Assembly: GCF_003248515.1 (NCBI RefSeq)
Contig: NZ_QFOB01000016.1
Location: forward strand, 1 to 64,000
DNA length: 64,000 nucleotides
Reading direction: 5' to 3'
Origin: Sphingomonas sp.
GTDB taxonomy: Bacteria > Pseudomonadota > Alphaproteobacteria > Sphingomonadales > Sphingomonadaceae
Of the stretch, positions 24,910-33,035 are shown piece by piece. A model generated the notes under the pieces. That model saw only the letters and a program-made list of their open reading frames with translations. It made no database searches and was not told the DNA's origin. The translations under genes were made by a program, and so were the position numbers. Positions within the stretch are counted from its first letter, which is position 1, and each line of letters begins with the position of its first letter.

Positions 24910-26541
24910 TCAGCCGACCCGTTGGAGCGGCGCTTGCGTACCGACCGAGACCGGCGGGGCTGCCGCGAGCGTCGCTCCGAAGCCGCCGATCAATGCCTCC
25001 AGCGAGCTGTCGTCGTTCGCGAAGCCGAACACATAGCGGTCGGGGCGGACGAGCACCGCGGTCGCGGCGGCCTCCTCCATCCACGCCCGGAACACATCGC
25101 CCGTCTCGACCAGCACCTGATCACCGTCACCGACGGGCAGTGCGCGCGGCCGGTCGAGGACCGAGCGCAACACCGCGATGGTGCTGCCGCTTGCGGCGAG
25201 CGTCGCCCGCGCCGCCGCGGACAGGCCCGTCAGCGTCTCGGGCTCGCGCGCGATCAGCAAGAACGCCCCGGGCACGACATCGTCCAGCCGCCGGGTGGCG
25301 ATACCGACCTGGAGGTCGGGCTGGACGAACAACGAGCCGGCGCCCGGCATCGGCGCGCCGCTTGCATCGCGGGCGATCGCGCCGTCGATCAGACCCGGGA
25401 TGTAGCGGTGCCGAACCCGCTCGATCGCGCCGCGCGCGCCTTCTTCGCGGAGCCGAGCGTCCCGCGCGATCGCGGCCTGCTCATCGAGCTCGCCGATGAT
25501 CAGTCCGCGCTCCTTGGACAATCCGACGAGGCGCTTGACGTGGGGCTTGCGCTCGAGCTCGTAGGTATCGAGGAGGGCCGCGCCGGCGCGGCCCTCCTCG
25601 ACCGCAAGGATCTTCCACGCGAGGTTTGCGGCGTCGCGGACGCCTGCGCACATGCCCTGTCCCATGAACGGTGGCATCTGGTGCGCGCTGTCGCCCATCA
25701 GGAAGATCGGGCCGTCGCGCCAGCGCTCGGCGACGAGCGCGTGGAACCGGTAGACCGCGCTCCGCCACAGGTCGACGGCATCGACGTCGACGAAGGTCGC
25801 GAGCACCTCGCGCACCGCCGCATCGTCGCGAAATCGGTCGGGATCCTCGCCGGGGAGCAGCTTGATTTCCCAGCGGCGCAGATCGCGCGGCCCGATCACC
25901 GCGGTGCCGGGACGCGATGGCCGGCAATATTGCGTGCTGCGCGCCGGCATCGCGGTCTCGCGCAACAGCCAGGCATCGACCACCAGCCACCATTGGTCGA
26001 AGGCGAGATCCTCGTAGCCGATTCCAAGGCTCTTGCGGATCGCGCTGTTGGCGCCGTCACACGCGAGGAGATAGCGTGCGCGATAGCGTTTCGTTACACC
26101 GTCCGGGCCGACGAGATCAGCGATCGCGGCATCGCCGTCGCGAACGACGCTCGCAACCTCGTGCGAGAGCAGTACCTCGGCGCCGCGCGAACGGACCTTC
26201 TCGCGCAGCAGCGCTTCCAGCTCGGGTTGGATGAAGTGAAAGGCCGTCGGCCAGGATAGCGGATAAGGCGGGGGCGCGATGTCGATCGTCATGATCGGCT
26301 CGCCGTCGACCCCGAGATAGTCGGTGCCGCGATGGGCCCGACAGAGCGGCGCCAGCTCGTCGGCCACGCCGGCGGCCTGTAGGATCCGCATGATCTCGTG
26401 GTCACCGGTGATGGCGCGTGGCTTGTCGTAGATCGCGGCGGCGCGCTCGGCCACCGCGACGCTCAGGCCCCGACCCGCGAGCAGCGCCGCGGCGACCGCA
26501 CCGACCGGGCCGTAGCCGCAGATCAGGACATCGACATCCAC
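24910..26541 (-). CDS. FAD-dependent aromatic monooxygenase (MhpA-like)
   Basis: A 543-aa class A flavin hydroxylase of the 3-(3-hydroxyphenyl)propionate hydroxylase type. The GxGxxG motif lies in DVLICGYGPVGAVAAALLAG (about residues 4-23). The DG motif is LLACDGANSAIRKSLG (about 155-170), and the GD motif GDSAHQMPPFMGQGMCAGVRD (split here as GDSAHQMPPFMGQG and MCAGVRD) is at about 285. A thioredoxin-like C-terminal domain follows. GTG 26541 is chosen because the VOC gene ends 13 bases upstream and sequence before it is low-complexity. Expected reaction: NAD(P)H- and O2-dependent ortho-hydroxylation of a phenol to a catechol-type diol, which the co-transcribed extradiol dioxygenase would then cleave. 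Confidence 0.9.
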   Translation of the reverse strand: MDVDVLICGYGPVGAVAAALLAGRGLSVAVAERAAAIYDKPRAITGDHEIMRILQAAGVADELAPLCRAHRGTDYLGVDGEPIMTIDIAPPPYPLSWPTAFHFIQPELEALLREKVRSRGAEVLLSHEVASVVRDGDAAIADLVGPDGVTKRYRARYLLACDGANSAIRKSLGIGYEDLAFDQWWLVVDAWLLRETAMPARSTQYCRPSRPGTAVIGPRDLRRWEIKLLPGEDPDRFRDDAAVREVLATFVDVDAVDLWRSAVYRFHALVAERWRDGPIFLMGDSAHQMPPFMGQGMCAGVRDAANLAWKILAVEEGRAGAALLDTYELERKPHVKRLVGLSKERGLIIGELDEQAAIARDARLREEGARGAIERVRHRYIPGLIDGAIARDASGAPMPGAGSLFVQPDLQVGIATRRLDDVVPGAFLLIAREPETLTGLSAAARATLAASGSTIAVLRSVLDRPRALPVGDGDQVLVETGDVFRAWMEEAAATAVLVRPDRYVFGFANDDSSLEALIGGFGATLAAAPPVSVGTQAPLQRVG

Positions 26542-26554
26542 CGTCGCGGCGGGG

Positions 26555-27556
26555 TCAGGACTTGGCGGCAAGATACTTCTCCAGAGTGAGCGGGTTCGGC
26601 GCCGGATCGGGGAGCGACAGGGGCGATCCGGGGAACGGCGAGGCGTCGTCGAACCAGGTGCGCTGCGCGGGAAGCCCCCATTGCGCGACCACGGTTGCGG
26701 CCGTCCGATCCCAGCGCACCGGCTCGAGCTCGCTGTCCATCGCCGTGTAGGTGGTGCTGTTGAGCTCGATGCGATGGCCGTCGGGATCGCGGAAATAGAC
26801 GAACAGCGCATGGCCCGCACCGTGTCGCCCTGGACCGCGCTCCACCGCATCGGCGAAGCCGAGCTCGCCCGCGGCGTCGCAACCGGCGATCACGCCCTGG
26901 TTGTCCGCCACCATGAACGCCGTGTGGTGCAACCGGGGACCACGGCCGTTCACCAGCACGAAGTCGTGCGAATTGCCCTTGCGCTGGAGGAAGGCTGCGG
27001 TGGTGCGGCCCTCACCGTCGACGATATATTCGGAGGCGCGGAAGCCGAGCGGGGTATAGTCGTTCCAGGCGGCTGCCGCGTCGGGCACCAGCACCTGGAA
27101 ATGGTCGAGCCGGAGTGCCTTGCCGCCCTGATGGCAGCTGAACTTCACGAGCAGACGCGGAACGACGTCCATGCTCGCGCAGAATTCGAGTTTGATGCCG
27201 CGCGGATCGGTCACGTGCAGCGTCCGGCGTTGGAACGGCATCTCGACCCATTCCGGGTTCCATCCCCGCGCCTCGAACCAGGTGTACCCCTGCTCGAGAT
27301 CGTCTTCCGTGAGCACCCGGAAGCCGATCCGTTCGCAGGTGCCGGGCGCATCGGAGCGCTGGAGGACGATGCTGTGGTGACAGGCTTCTTCCAGACCGCG
27401 CAGATAGACGGCCTCGGCCGTCTCATCGGTAACGGCCACTCCGAAGATGCCGGTGTAGAAGGCTTTCGATGCGGCGAGATCGCGCACGTTGAGGCGGACA
27501 TGGCTTGCGCGCGTGACGCGGAACGGCGGATCGAAGACAGGGGCGGGTATGGCCAT
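26555..27556 (-). CDS. type I extradiol ring-cleavage dioxygenase (VOC family)
   Basis: A 333-aa two-module vicinal-oxygen-chelate protein. The N-terminal module has SHVRLNVRDLAASKAFYTGI. The C-terminal catalytic module shows the three Fe(II) ligands: His in RLDHFQVLVPD, His in RLHHTAFMVADN, and Glu in DGHRIELNSTTY. That triad and the size match catechol 2,3-dioxygenase/2,3-dihydroxybiphenyl dioxygenase relatives. ATG 27556 follows a GGAG site; longer readings extend into non-coding sequence. It is co-transcribed with the FAD monooxygenase downstream (13-base gap) and diverges from the dienelactone-hydrolase operon. Likely role: meta-cleavage of the catechol made by the monooxygenase. Confidence 0.9.
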   Translation of the reverse strand: MAIPAPVFDPPFRVTRASHVRLNVRDLAASKAFYTGIFGVAVTDETAEAVYLRGLEEACHHSIVLQRSDAPGTCERIGFRVLTEDDLEQGYTWFEARGWNPEWVEMPFQRRTLHVTDPRGIKLEFCASMDVVPRLLVKFSCHQGGKALRLDHFQVLVPDAAAAWNDYTPLGFRASEYIVDGEGRTTAAFLQRKGNSHDFVLVNGRGPRLHHTAFMVADNQGVIAGCDAAGELGFADAVERGPGRHGAGHALFVYFRDPDGHRIELNSTTYTAMDSELEPVRWDRTAATVVAQWGLPAQRTWFDDASPFPGSPLSLPDPAPNPLTLEKYLAAKS

Positions 27557-27721
27557 GTTGGGGCTCCTCTCGGGTCGTTTGGTGCGCCAAGCCGCCACGT
27601 CGCGCAACGGACAGGACGGCGGCTGCGGCGACAAGAATTCACAGCATCCGGCTTGATCTGCGGGCGCGCGCATTGATCTTTGCTCGCTGGCGATGCCGGC
27701 GGCGCGGGGGTAAGCCGGTGG

Positions 27722-27745
27722 CGGGATCAATCGCGATCGATCCCG
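27722..27745. repeat. 24-bp near-perfect palindrome overlapping a ribosome site
   Basis: CGGGATCAATCG followed by CGATCGATCCCG is a 24-base inverted repeat with only one mismatched pair. Its right end runs into the GGGAG ribosome-binding site of the dienelactone hydrolase gene (ATG 27760). It could be a regulator operator in this divergent region or an mRNA hairpin hiding the ribosome site. Confidence 0.6.
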
Positions 27746-27759
27746 GGAGCAACGACACG

Positions 27760-28452
27760 ATGACGCGCATTCAGATCGCCAGCCGGGCAGACGGGTTCGA
27801 GTTCGACGCGCTATCGGCGGCGGCGCAAGGCGCTCGCCGCGGCGGCGTGGTCGTTATCCAGGAGATTTTCGGCCTCGATCGTTACGTCTTCGAGGACGTC
27901 GAGCGATGGTCGGCCGCCGGGTTCGAAGCGCTCGCGCCGTCGCTTTTCGATCGTCAGGGCAGAGATTTCGTCGTCGACACCCGCGAGCCTGCCGACATGC
28001 AGGCCGGAATGGCGCGCGCCCAGGCGCACGATCCGGCGCTCGCGCTGGCCGACGTGCTGAGCTGCGTCGGTCGTCTCGCCGCGGATGGCCCCGTCTTCGT
28101 CGTCGGCTATTGTTTCGGCGGCAGCCTCGCCTGGAAGGTGGCGGCAGAGGCCGAAAGCGGCGTCGCTGCCGTGTCCTGCTATTATGGCGGTCAGATCCCG
28201 GCCAACGCGGCCCTTGCGCTGCATTGCCCGACGATCGCGCATTTCGGCGGCAAGGACGCCTTCATCCCGGCCGATGCCGCGGTGACTGCGATCCACGCGG
28301 CGCATCCCGACGTGCCGGTGTACGTCTATGCGCGGTCCGGCCACGGCTTTAACAATGCCGGACGGCCGGACTCCGACCCCGAGGATGCCGCGCTCGCCCG
28401 GGTCAGGACCGTCGCCCATTTCGTCGAGGCCGGCGGCCGCGCACCGGCGTGA
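27760..28452 (+). CDS. dienelactone hydrolase family protein
   Basis: A 230-aa dienelactone hydrolase. The fold starts GGVVVIQEIFGLDRYVFEDV with the conserved Glu. The nucleophile is Cys in VVGYCFGGSLAW (about residue 118), as in true dienelactone hydrolases. The acid is Asp in HFGGKDAFIP and the base His in ARSGHGFNN. The full Cys-Asp-His triad is therefore kept. ATG 27760 lies ten bases after GGGAG. The SMP-30 gene starts within its last codons. Together the pair suggests lactone chemistry: this enzyme would open a dienelactone or related enol-lactone derived from ring cleavage. Confidence 0.9.
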   Translation: MTRIQIASRADGFEFDALSAAAQGARRGGVVVIQEIFGLDRYVFEDVERWSAAGFEALAPSLFDRQGRDFVVDTREPADMQAGMARAQAHDPALALADVLSCVGRLAADGPVFVVGYCFGGSLAWKVAAEAESGVAAVSCYYGGQIPANAALALHCPTIAHFGGKDAFIPADAAVTAIHAAHPDVPVYVYARSGHGFNNAGRPDSDPEDAALARVRTVAHFVEAGGRAPA

Positions 28453-29321
28453 CGGCGATCGCGGTCCTCACCGACGAGCGCGACGCGCTCGGCGAAAGTC
28501 CCGTCTGGGACGAGCGTGCCGGTCGCCTCTACTGGGTGGACATTCGCGCGCCCTCGATCCGCTGGCTCGACGGCGATGGCCGCCGCGGCACCCTGCCCTG
28601 CCCTGCCGTCGTCGGCTGCGTGGGTCTCGCGGCCGGGACGGGTCTGGTCGCAGCCCTGCAAACCGGCTTCCATCGCGTCGGCTTGGCGGAGGGTCGGTTT
28701 GAGCCGATCGCCGACCCCGAGCGGGACGTGCCGGGCAACCGCTTCAACGACGGCCGCGTCGATCGCGACGGCAATTTCTGGGCCAGCACGATGAACGACG
28801 CTGCCCGCCGACCAGACGGCAGCCTTTACCGGCTCGCTGCAGACGGCGGCGTGACGCGTCGTTTCACCGGCTGGGATATCCTCAACGCCACCGCGTTCAG
28901 CCTCGACGGCACCATCCTCTATCAGGCCGATACCTTTCGCGACCGGCTTTGGGCCTTTCCTCATGACCGAAGCGACGGTCGGCTCGGTGAGCCGCGTCTG
29001 CTCCTCGACACGAGCAGCTTCGGCGGCCATCCGGACGGGGCGACGGTCGATGCCGCAGGCGCGCTGTGGGTCGCGCTGCAAGGCGCGGGACGCCTGTTAC
29101 GCATCACACCGGCGGGCATGGTCGACCGCATCGTCGAGCTGCCCGTCACTCAGCCGACCAGCTGCACTTTCGGCGGCGCCGGTTTCGAGATGCTTTTCGT
29201 CACCACGGCGGCGCAGCGACTGTCCGACGAGGCGCTCGCGGCTCAGCCGATGGCGGGTTGCATCCTCGCGCTCTCGGGCTGCGGGTCGGGCATCGCCGAA
29301 TCGCGTTGGGTTGGCGCCTGA
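28449..29321 (+). CDS. SMP-30/gluconolactonase family lactonase
   Basis: A 290-aa six-bladed beta-propeller of the SMP-30/gluconolactonase/LRE family. The metal ligands are visible as Glu in LGESPVWDE (about residue 17), Asn in NRFNDGRVDRDGNFW, Asn in ILNATAFSLDG, and Asp in HPDGATVDAAGALWVA. It starts at GTG 28449 overlapping the dienelactone hydrolase stop (GTGA). The 3' end overlaps the convergent LysR gene by 79 bases. Expected activity is metal-dependent lactone hydrolysis. A second lactonase next to dienelactone hydrolase hints at a pathway with two lactone intermediates or a sugar/flavonoid-derived substrate. Confidence 0.87.
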   Translation: MTAIAVLTDERDALGESPVWDERAGRLYWVDIRAPSIRWLDGDGRRGTLPCPAVVGCVGLAAGTGLVAALQTGFHRVGLAEGRFEPIADPERDVPGNRFNDGRVDRDGNFWASTMNDAARRPDGSLYRLAADGGVTRRFTGWDILNATAFSLDGTILYQADTFRDRLWAFPHDRSDGRLGEPRLLLDTSSFGGHPDGATVDAAGALWVALQGAGRLLRITPAGMVDRIVELPVTQPTSCTFGGAGFEMLFVTTAAQRLSDEALAAQPMAGCILALSGCGSGIAESRWVGA

Positions 29322-30304
29322 TCGATCTCCTCGTCTTCGGCGTCGAGGTCGAGCGCGATCGGTGACGCGCGGGTGATCCGCGCCATGTGACCCGTATGGG
29401 CGGCAGTCCGGCTTGCGAACCTATCGGCTTCCGAGCGTAGCCAGCTGCGGAACATGCGAAGCCGCGGCGACTCCGAAACCTTGCTGTAGATCATGCAATA
29501 GGGGTTCGGGTCTGCCAGCACGATCGGATAGACCGGCTGGAGACTGCCGTTCTCGATATCGTCGAGCACCAACGGCAGGCGCGCGATCGCGAAGCCGAGC
29601 CCGGTCTGCGCTGCCTGGTAGACGAGCGTCGAGCTGGCGAAATTCGTCGTCGTGAACGCCGGCACCGGCTCGCCGTCGGCGACCGCGTCGAACCAATGCT
29701 CCCAATCGCGTGGCCGCAGGTCCGAGCTCAGCAACGTTTCCTTCGCGAGCCGCAGCGGGATGCGCGGTTCGGGCAGTGCTTCGATGCGATCCGACCGGCC
29801 GACGACCAGCAGCTCGTTGTCCATCAGCTTTTCCGAGACGAGCTCGATCCGGTCGCGTTCGTTGACGACGATCGCCATGTCGACATCGGTCAGGTCGAAG
29901 GCGTCGTTGGGATGCGGCGCCAGCGAGAGCTTGACCTCAAGACCGGGGTGGCTCTCGTAGAAGCGCGGCAGCCGGGGGACGAGCCAGCGCAGCGCAAAGG
30001 TCATCGAACAGGCGATGTTGAGCTGACGCTCGCGGCGGTCGTTGAGCAGGCGCTGGGTCGCCAGATCCAGGCGGGTGAAGGCGTCGGTGAGCGCTTTGAC
30101 ATATTCGGCGCTCCGCTCGGTGAGCTGAAGCTTCGCCTGGCTTCGATCGAACAAATGCATGCCGAGGTAGGATTCGAGCAGCCGGATCTGTCGGCTGATC
30201 GCGCCGGGCGTGACGTTGAGCTCTTCCGCGGCGCGCGAGAAATTCACGTAACGACCGGCGGCTTCGAGCGCGCGAAGCGCGGTCAGCGGTGGCAAACGAG
30301 CCAT
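29243..30304 (-). CDS. LysR-family transcriptional regulator (GcvA-like)
   Basis: A 353-aa LysR regulator. The N-terminal helix-turn-helix is VNFSRAAEELNVTPGAISRQ (about residues 20-39) after the GcvA-like start RLPPLTALRALEAAGRY. The effector-binding domain spans about 90-295. The protein then runs some 50 residues beyond the usual end with an acidic, Gln/Pro-containing tail (from about FASRTAAHTGH onward), encoded antisense to the 3' end of the SMP-30 gene. AGGAGAGG precedes ATG 30304. It diverges from the MFS gene at 30501, the classic LysR arrangement, so it probably controls that transporter and perhaps the catabolic operons. The inducer is unknown. Confidence 0.9.
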   Translation of the reverse strand: MARLPPLTALRALEAAGRYVNFSRAAEELNVTPGAISRQIRLLESYLGMHLFDRSQAKLQLTERSAEYVKALTDAFTRLDLATQRLLNDRRERQLNIACSMTFALRWLVPRLPRFYESHPGLEVKLSLAPHPNDAFDLTDVDMAIVVNERDRIELVSEKLMDNELLVVGRSDRIEALPEPRIPLRLAKETLLSSDLRPRDWEHWFDAVADGEPVPAFTTTNFASSTLVYQAAQTGLGFAIARLPLVLDDIENGSLQPVYPIVLADPNPYCMIYSKVSESPRLRMFRSWLRSEADRFASRTAAHTGHMARITRASPIALDLDAEDEEIDQAPTQRDSAMPDPQPESARMQPAIG

Positions 30305-30500
30305 GCGAACTTATCCTCTCCTGTTTTGACCTATGGTATCAGACATCAGGCCGCTCGTCACGCCAAGGCTCATGAATTTACCGCTGCTGGATGGTTGGAC
30401 GCCGACCAAAACTCAATGCACTGGCCTCATTCTCGTGCCGCTACCCGCCTGCCTGTGCTAGCGTGCGGCAAGGCGCCCTAGAGCGTGTTCAGGAGTGGAT
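30305..30500. promoter_or_regulatory. LysR/MFS divergent control region
   Basis: A 196-base noncoding segment between the divergent lysR and MFS genes. It should hold the LysR binding site and both promoters. The MFS ribosome site AGGAG (30491-30495) is five bases before ATG 30501. I could not single out a convincing T-N11-A box. Confidence 0.45.
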
Positions 30501-31742
30501 ATGGAACGGCGCGAATTGACCAAGCCCGCAATCGCTGCCCTGATCGGGGTGTGGATCGGCTTTCTGATCGGACCCAACGCGGTCATCTCGTCGACCAACG
30601 GCCTGTTCATGGTCCCGGTGAGCACCGCGCTGGACGTCAATCGGGGCTCCGTCTCCGCGATTTATGGCATCAGTTTATGGATCACCGCCGCGACCGTCCC
30701 CTTCGTCGGACGCGGCATGGATCGGTGGGGCGTGCGCGCGATCATCCTTCCCGGATGCGCGCTCTTCGGCCTCGGCTTCCTGCTGCTGAGCTTCGCCACG
30801 ACCTTCTGGCAGTTCGCGGCGGTCCATTGCCTCCTCGCGCTAGCCGTCGCCGGGCACGGATCGATGGGCTACGTGAAAGTGCTTGCCGGCTGGTTCGACA
30901 AACATCGCGGGCTCTTGATGAGCATCTCGGTTGCCTTGGGCGCCGGGTTCGGCGCGATGGTCGCCACCAACGTCGTTCATTATTCGATCGATGCCAATGG
31001 CTGGCGGCGCACCTATCAGGGGATGTCCGCGATCATTCTGCTGATCGGCCTCCCGCTGATCTTTCTCCTGGTCCGCGAAGCGCCGTCCGTACGCGTCCGC
31101 GACCGCGAGGACCGTCCGGTCGGCGAGCCGGAGGGCGTGCCCGGCATCAGCCTGCGCGAAGCGGCGCGACAGTCCGCCTTCTGGAAGATCGGCATCGCCG
31201 TGCTGGCCACGTCGATGACCGTGATCGGGACCGTCACCCATGCCGTCCCGATGTTGACGGGACACGGCATTCCCGGCCCGCTCGCCGCCTCCATCGTCTC
31301 GACGATCTTCCTCGGGACCGTCACCGGGCAGCTCACCTCGGGCCTGCTGGTCGATCGCTTCAATCATCCGCGCATTCTCGCGCCCTATTTTGCGGCGGCG
31401 CTGATCGGTGTTTTGCTGTTCTACTCGACCTCAAACCCGGTGCTACTCTTCGTCGCGGCGCCGATGATGGGCTTGGGCCTCGGCGGCGAGATCGCCCAAT
31501 ATGGCTATCTCTGCTCACGCTATTTCGGGCTGCGCTCGTTCGGCTCGATCGCCACCGTCGTCCAGGCGGTCAGCGCGGTCGGGATCGGGCTCGGTCAGCT
31601 GGGGCTGGGATACATCTTCGACCGCACCCACAGCTACGCACTCGGCGCGATCATCTGCGCGGTCGCGATGACGATCGCCGTCGTCTCGATCAGCCTACTC
31701 GGCGAGTATCGGTACACCGTGGCGAGGCGACCGGTTCGATAA
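30501..31742 (+). CDS. MFS transporter, probable organic-acid importer
   Basis: A 413-aa major facilitator with about 12 hydrophobic helices, of the oxalate/formate-antiporter-like or monocarboxylate type (NGLFMVPVSTALDVNRGSVS near the first helix, then MDRWGVRAIILPG as the conserved loop after helix 2, and LVDRFNHPRIL after helix 8). ATG 30501 is preferred to the in-frame GTG 30495 because AGGAG gives good spacing to it. It lies divergent to the LysR gene and upstream of the intradiol dioxygenase, so import of an aromatic or ring-cleavage acid is likely. Transport direction and substrate are inferred from context only. Confidence 0.82.
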   Translation: MERRELTKPAIAALIGVWIGFLIGPNAVISSTNGLFMVPVSTALDVNRGSVSAIYGISLWITAATVPFVGRGMDRWGVRAIILPGCALFGLGFLLLSFATTFWQFAAVHCLLALAVAGHGSMGYVKVLAGWFDKHRGLLMSISVALGAGFGAMVATNVVHYSIDANGWRRTYQGMSAIILLIGLPLIFLLVREAPSVRVRDREDRPVGEPEGVPGISLREAARQSAFWKIGIAVLATSMTVIGTVTHAVPMLTGHGIPGPLAASIVSTIFLGTVTGQLTSGLLVDRFNHPRILAPYFAAALIGVLLFYSTSNPVLLFVAAPMMGLGLGGEIAQYGYLCSRYFGLRSFGSIATVVQAVSAVGIGLGQLGLGYIFDRTHSYALGAIICAVAMTIAVVSISLLGEYRYTVARRPVR

Positions 31743-31812
31743 TCACCAGCCGAGAAACGAGATTGAGCGCGATCGAGGGACGCGCTCGGCACAAGGAAAA
31801 GGACGGATTGAG

Positions 31813-32610
31813 ATGGAAGAGCTGACGCGGCGCACGGCCATGATGGCGATCGGGGGAGCCGCCGGTCTCGCATCGCTTGCGACCGGAGCCCCGGTCACGG
31901 CCGCGACCCGGAAGGGCGGCGCAGCGCTCACGCCGACGACCGTCGATGGGCCCTATTATTTCGACGAAAAGCTCGTTCGGCAAAACATCACCGAAGGAAA
32001 GCTCGGAATCCCGCTCGATGTCGGCCTTCGGATCGTCGATGTCTCAGGTAGACCCGTTCCGCAGGCACGCGTCGACGTTTGGCACGCCGATGCGCAAGGG
32101 AATTATTCCGAATACACCGTCACCGGCGACCACATCGAGACGCCGCCCGATGGTGCCCATTTCTTGCGCGGAACGCAGATTACCGACCAAGACGGTAGCG
32201 TACAATTTTTCACGATCTATCCCGGCTGGTATCAGCCGCGGACACCGCATATCCACTTCAAGATCTTCATAGGTACGCGGTGCATCCTCACTGCGCAGAT
32301 GTATTTCCCAGATGCGCTCAGTGAATATATTTACCAGAACATCCCAACCTATCAGCGCCGCGAGCTGCGCGACACGCTGAACGTGACCGACCCACATAAG
32401 GCGAAGGTCGGCGACAGCACGGTTGGTTCGATCAGCGAAGCGGGGGGCGGCTATCGGGCTACGCTCGAACTCACGGTGGACCGCTCCGCCGACGTGCCGT
32501 TGCGCATGCCGCCGGAGGGGCACAAGCCGCCCTACCCGCCGACTTTGCCGATCCTTTACGGCGAGGCGCGGGCCAAGGCTGTGGTCCCGCCGGTGCGGGT
32601 ACGCGCCTGA
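31813..32610 (+). CDS. Tat-exported intradiol ring-cleavage dioxygenase
   Basis: A 265-aa intradiol dioxygenase with a twin-arginine signal (EELTRRTAMMAIGGAAGLAS, about residues 2-21), so it probably acts in the periplasm. Fe(III) ligands are visible: Tyr in TVDGPYYFDE, Tyr in IYPGWYQP, and two His in TPHIHFKI. VPQARVDVWHADAQGNYS is the conserved DVWH region of the protocatechuate 3,4-dioxygenase family. It follows the MFS gene by 70 bases and is the last recognisable catabolic gene before the conjugation region. Ortho-cleavage of a catechol outside the cytoplasm would complement the cytoplasmic extradiol enzyme; the true substrate is unknown. Confidence 0.87.
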   Translation: MEELTRRTAMMAIGGAAGLASLATGAPVTAATRKGGAALTPTTVDGPYYFDEKLVRQNITEGKLGIPLDVGLRIVDVSGRPVPQARVDVWHADAQGNYSEYTVTGDHIETPPDGAHFLRGTQITDQDGSVQFFTIYPGWYQPRTPHIHFKIFIGTRCILTAQMYFPDALSEYIYQNIPTYQRRELRDTLNVTDPHKAKVGDSTVGSISEAGGGYRATLELTVDRSADVPLRMPPEGHKPPYPPTLPILYGEARAKAVVPPVRVRA

Positions 32611-32688
32611 TCGCAACGAACGAAGCTCAATACACGAACCAAAAATTCACGTGCGTTGAAATCGTCGAAATTCGAGGAGGAAGTGTTC

Positions 32689-32718
32689 ATGCCAACCACA
32701 GTGGTATCGGCGGCCTGA
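32689..32718 (+). CDS. possible 9-codon leader or remnant ORF
   Basis: ATGCCAACC begins a nine-codon frame (MPTTVVSAA) ending at TGA 32716-32718, with a strong GAGGAGG eight bases upstream. It lies between the intradiol dioxygenase and the XRE gene. A ribosome site this good in front of a tiny frame may mark a leader peptide or the surviving start of a gene deleted at the junction between the catabolic and conjugation regions. Confidence 0.25.
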   Translation: MPTTVVSAA

Positions 32719-32750
32719 TCGCAAGCGCGGGCTGAAGCAAGGACGTACGC

Positions 32751-33035
32751 GTGACGACAAGCGTAGAGTTGCGGTCTCGTTTCGGTCGCCGAGTCTGTAT
32801 CATTCTTGAACACGCCAATTTGAAATCAACTGACCTGGCCGCCCGCACCGGGATGCCGGTGGCACGGATCGAGCGCATCCTGTCGGGACGACTAGCTCGC
32901 CTCACGCTCCGAGACATGACCCTCATCGCCGCCAGTCTCGGTATGACTACCGACCTTCTGCTTGCTCCCGGCGACCCGACGATCCCGGTCGTACCGCTCG
33001 AGATAATTGAAGAGAGTGGACCGGGCGACGCCTAA
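32751..33035 (+). CDS. XRE-family helix-turn-helix regulator
   Basis: A 94-aa single-domain DNA-binding protein. The helix-turn-helix lies in STDLAARTGMPVARIERILS (about residues 27-46), followed by LTLRDMTLIAASLGMTTDLLL, which completes the five-helix XRE fold. GTG 32751 follows AAGGAC at good spacing. Its last 144 bases overlap, in antisense, the 3' end of the recombinase-like gene on the minus strand. At the edge of the conjugation operon it is a reasonable candidate for transfer control. Targets are unknown. Confidence 0.75.
   Translation: MTTSVELRSRFGRRVCIILEHANLKSTDLAARTGMPVARIERILSGRLARLTLRDMTLIAASLGMTTDLLLAPGDPTIPVVPLEIIEESGPGDA

Noticed and set aside
31016..31363. antisense frames in the second MFS gene
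   Set aside because: Shadows of a gene with clear membrane helices and MFS loops.
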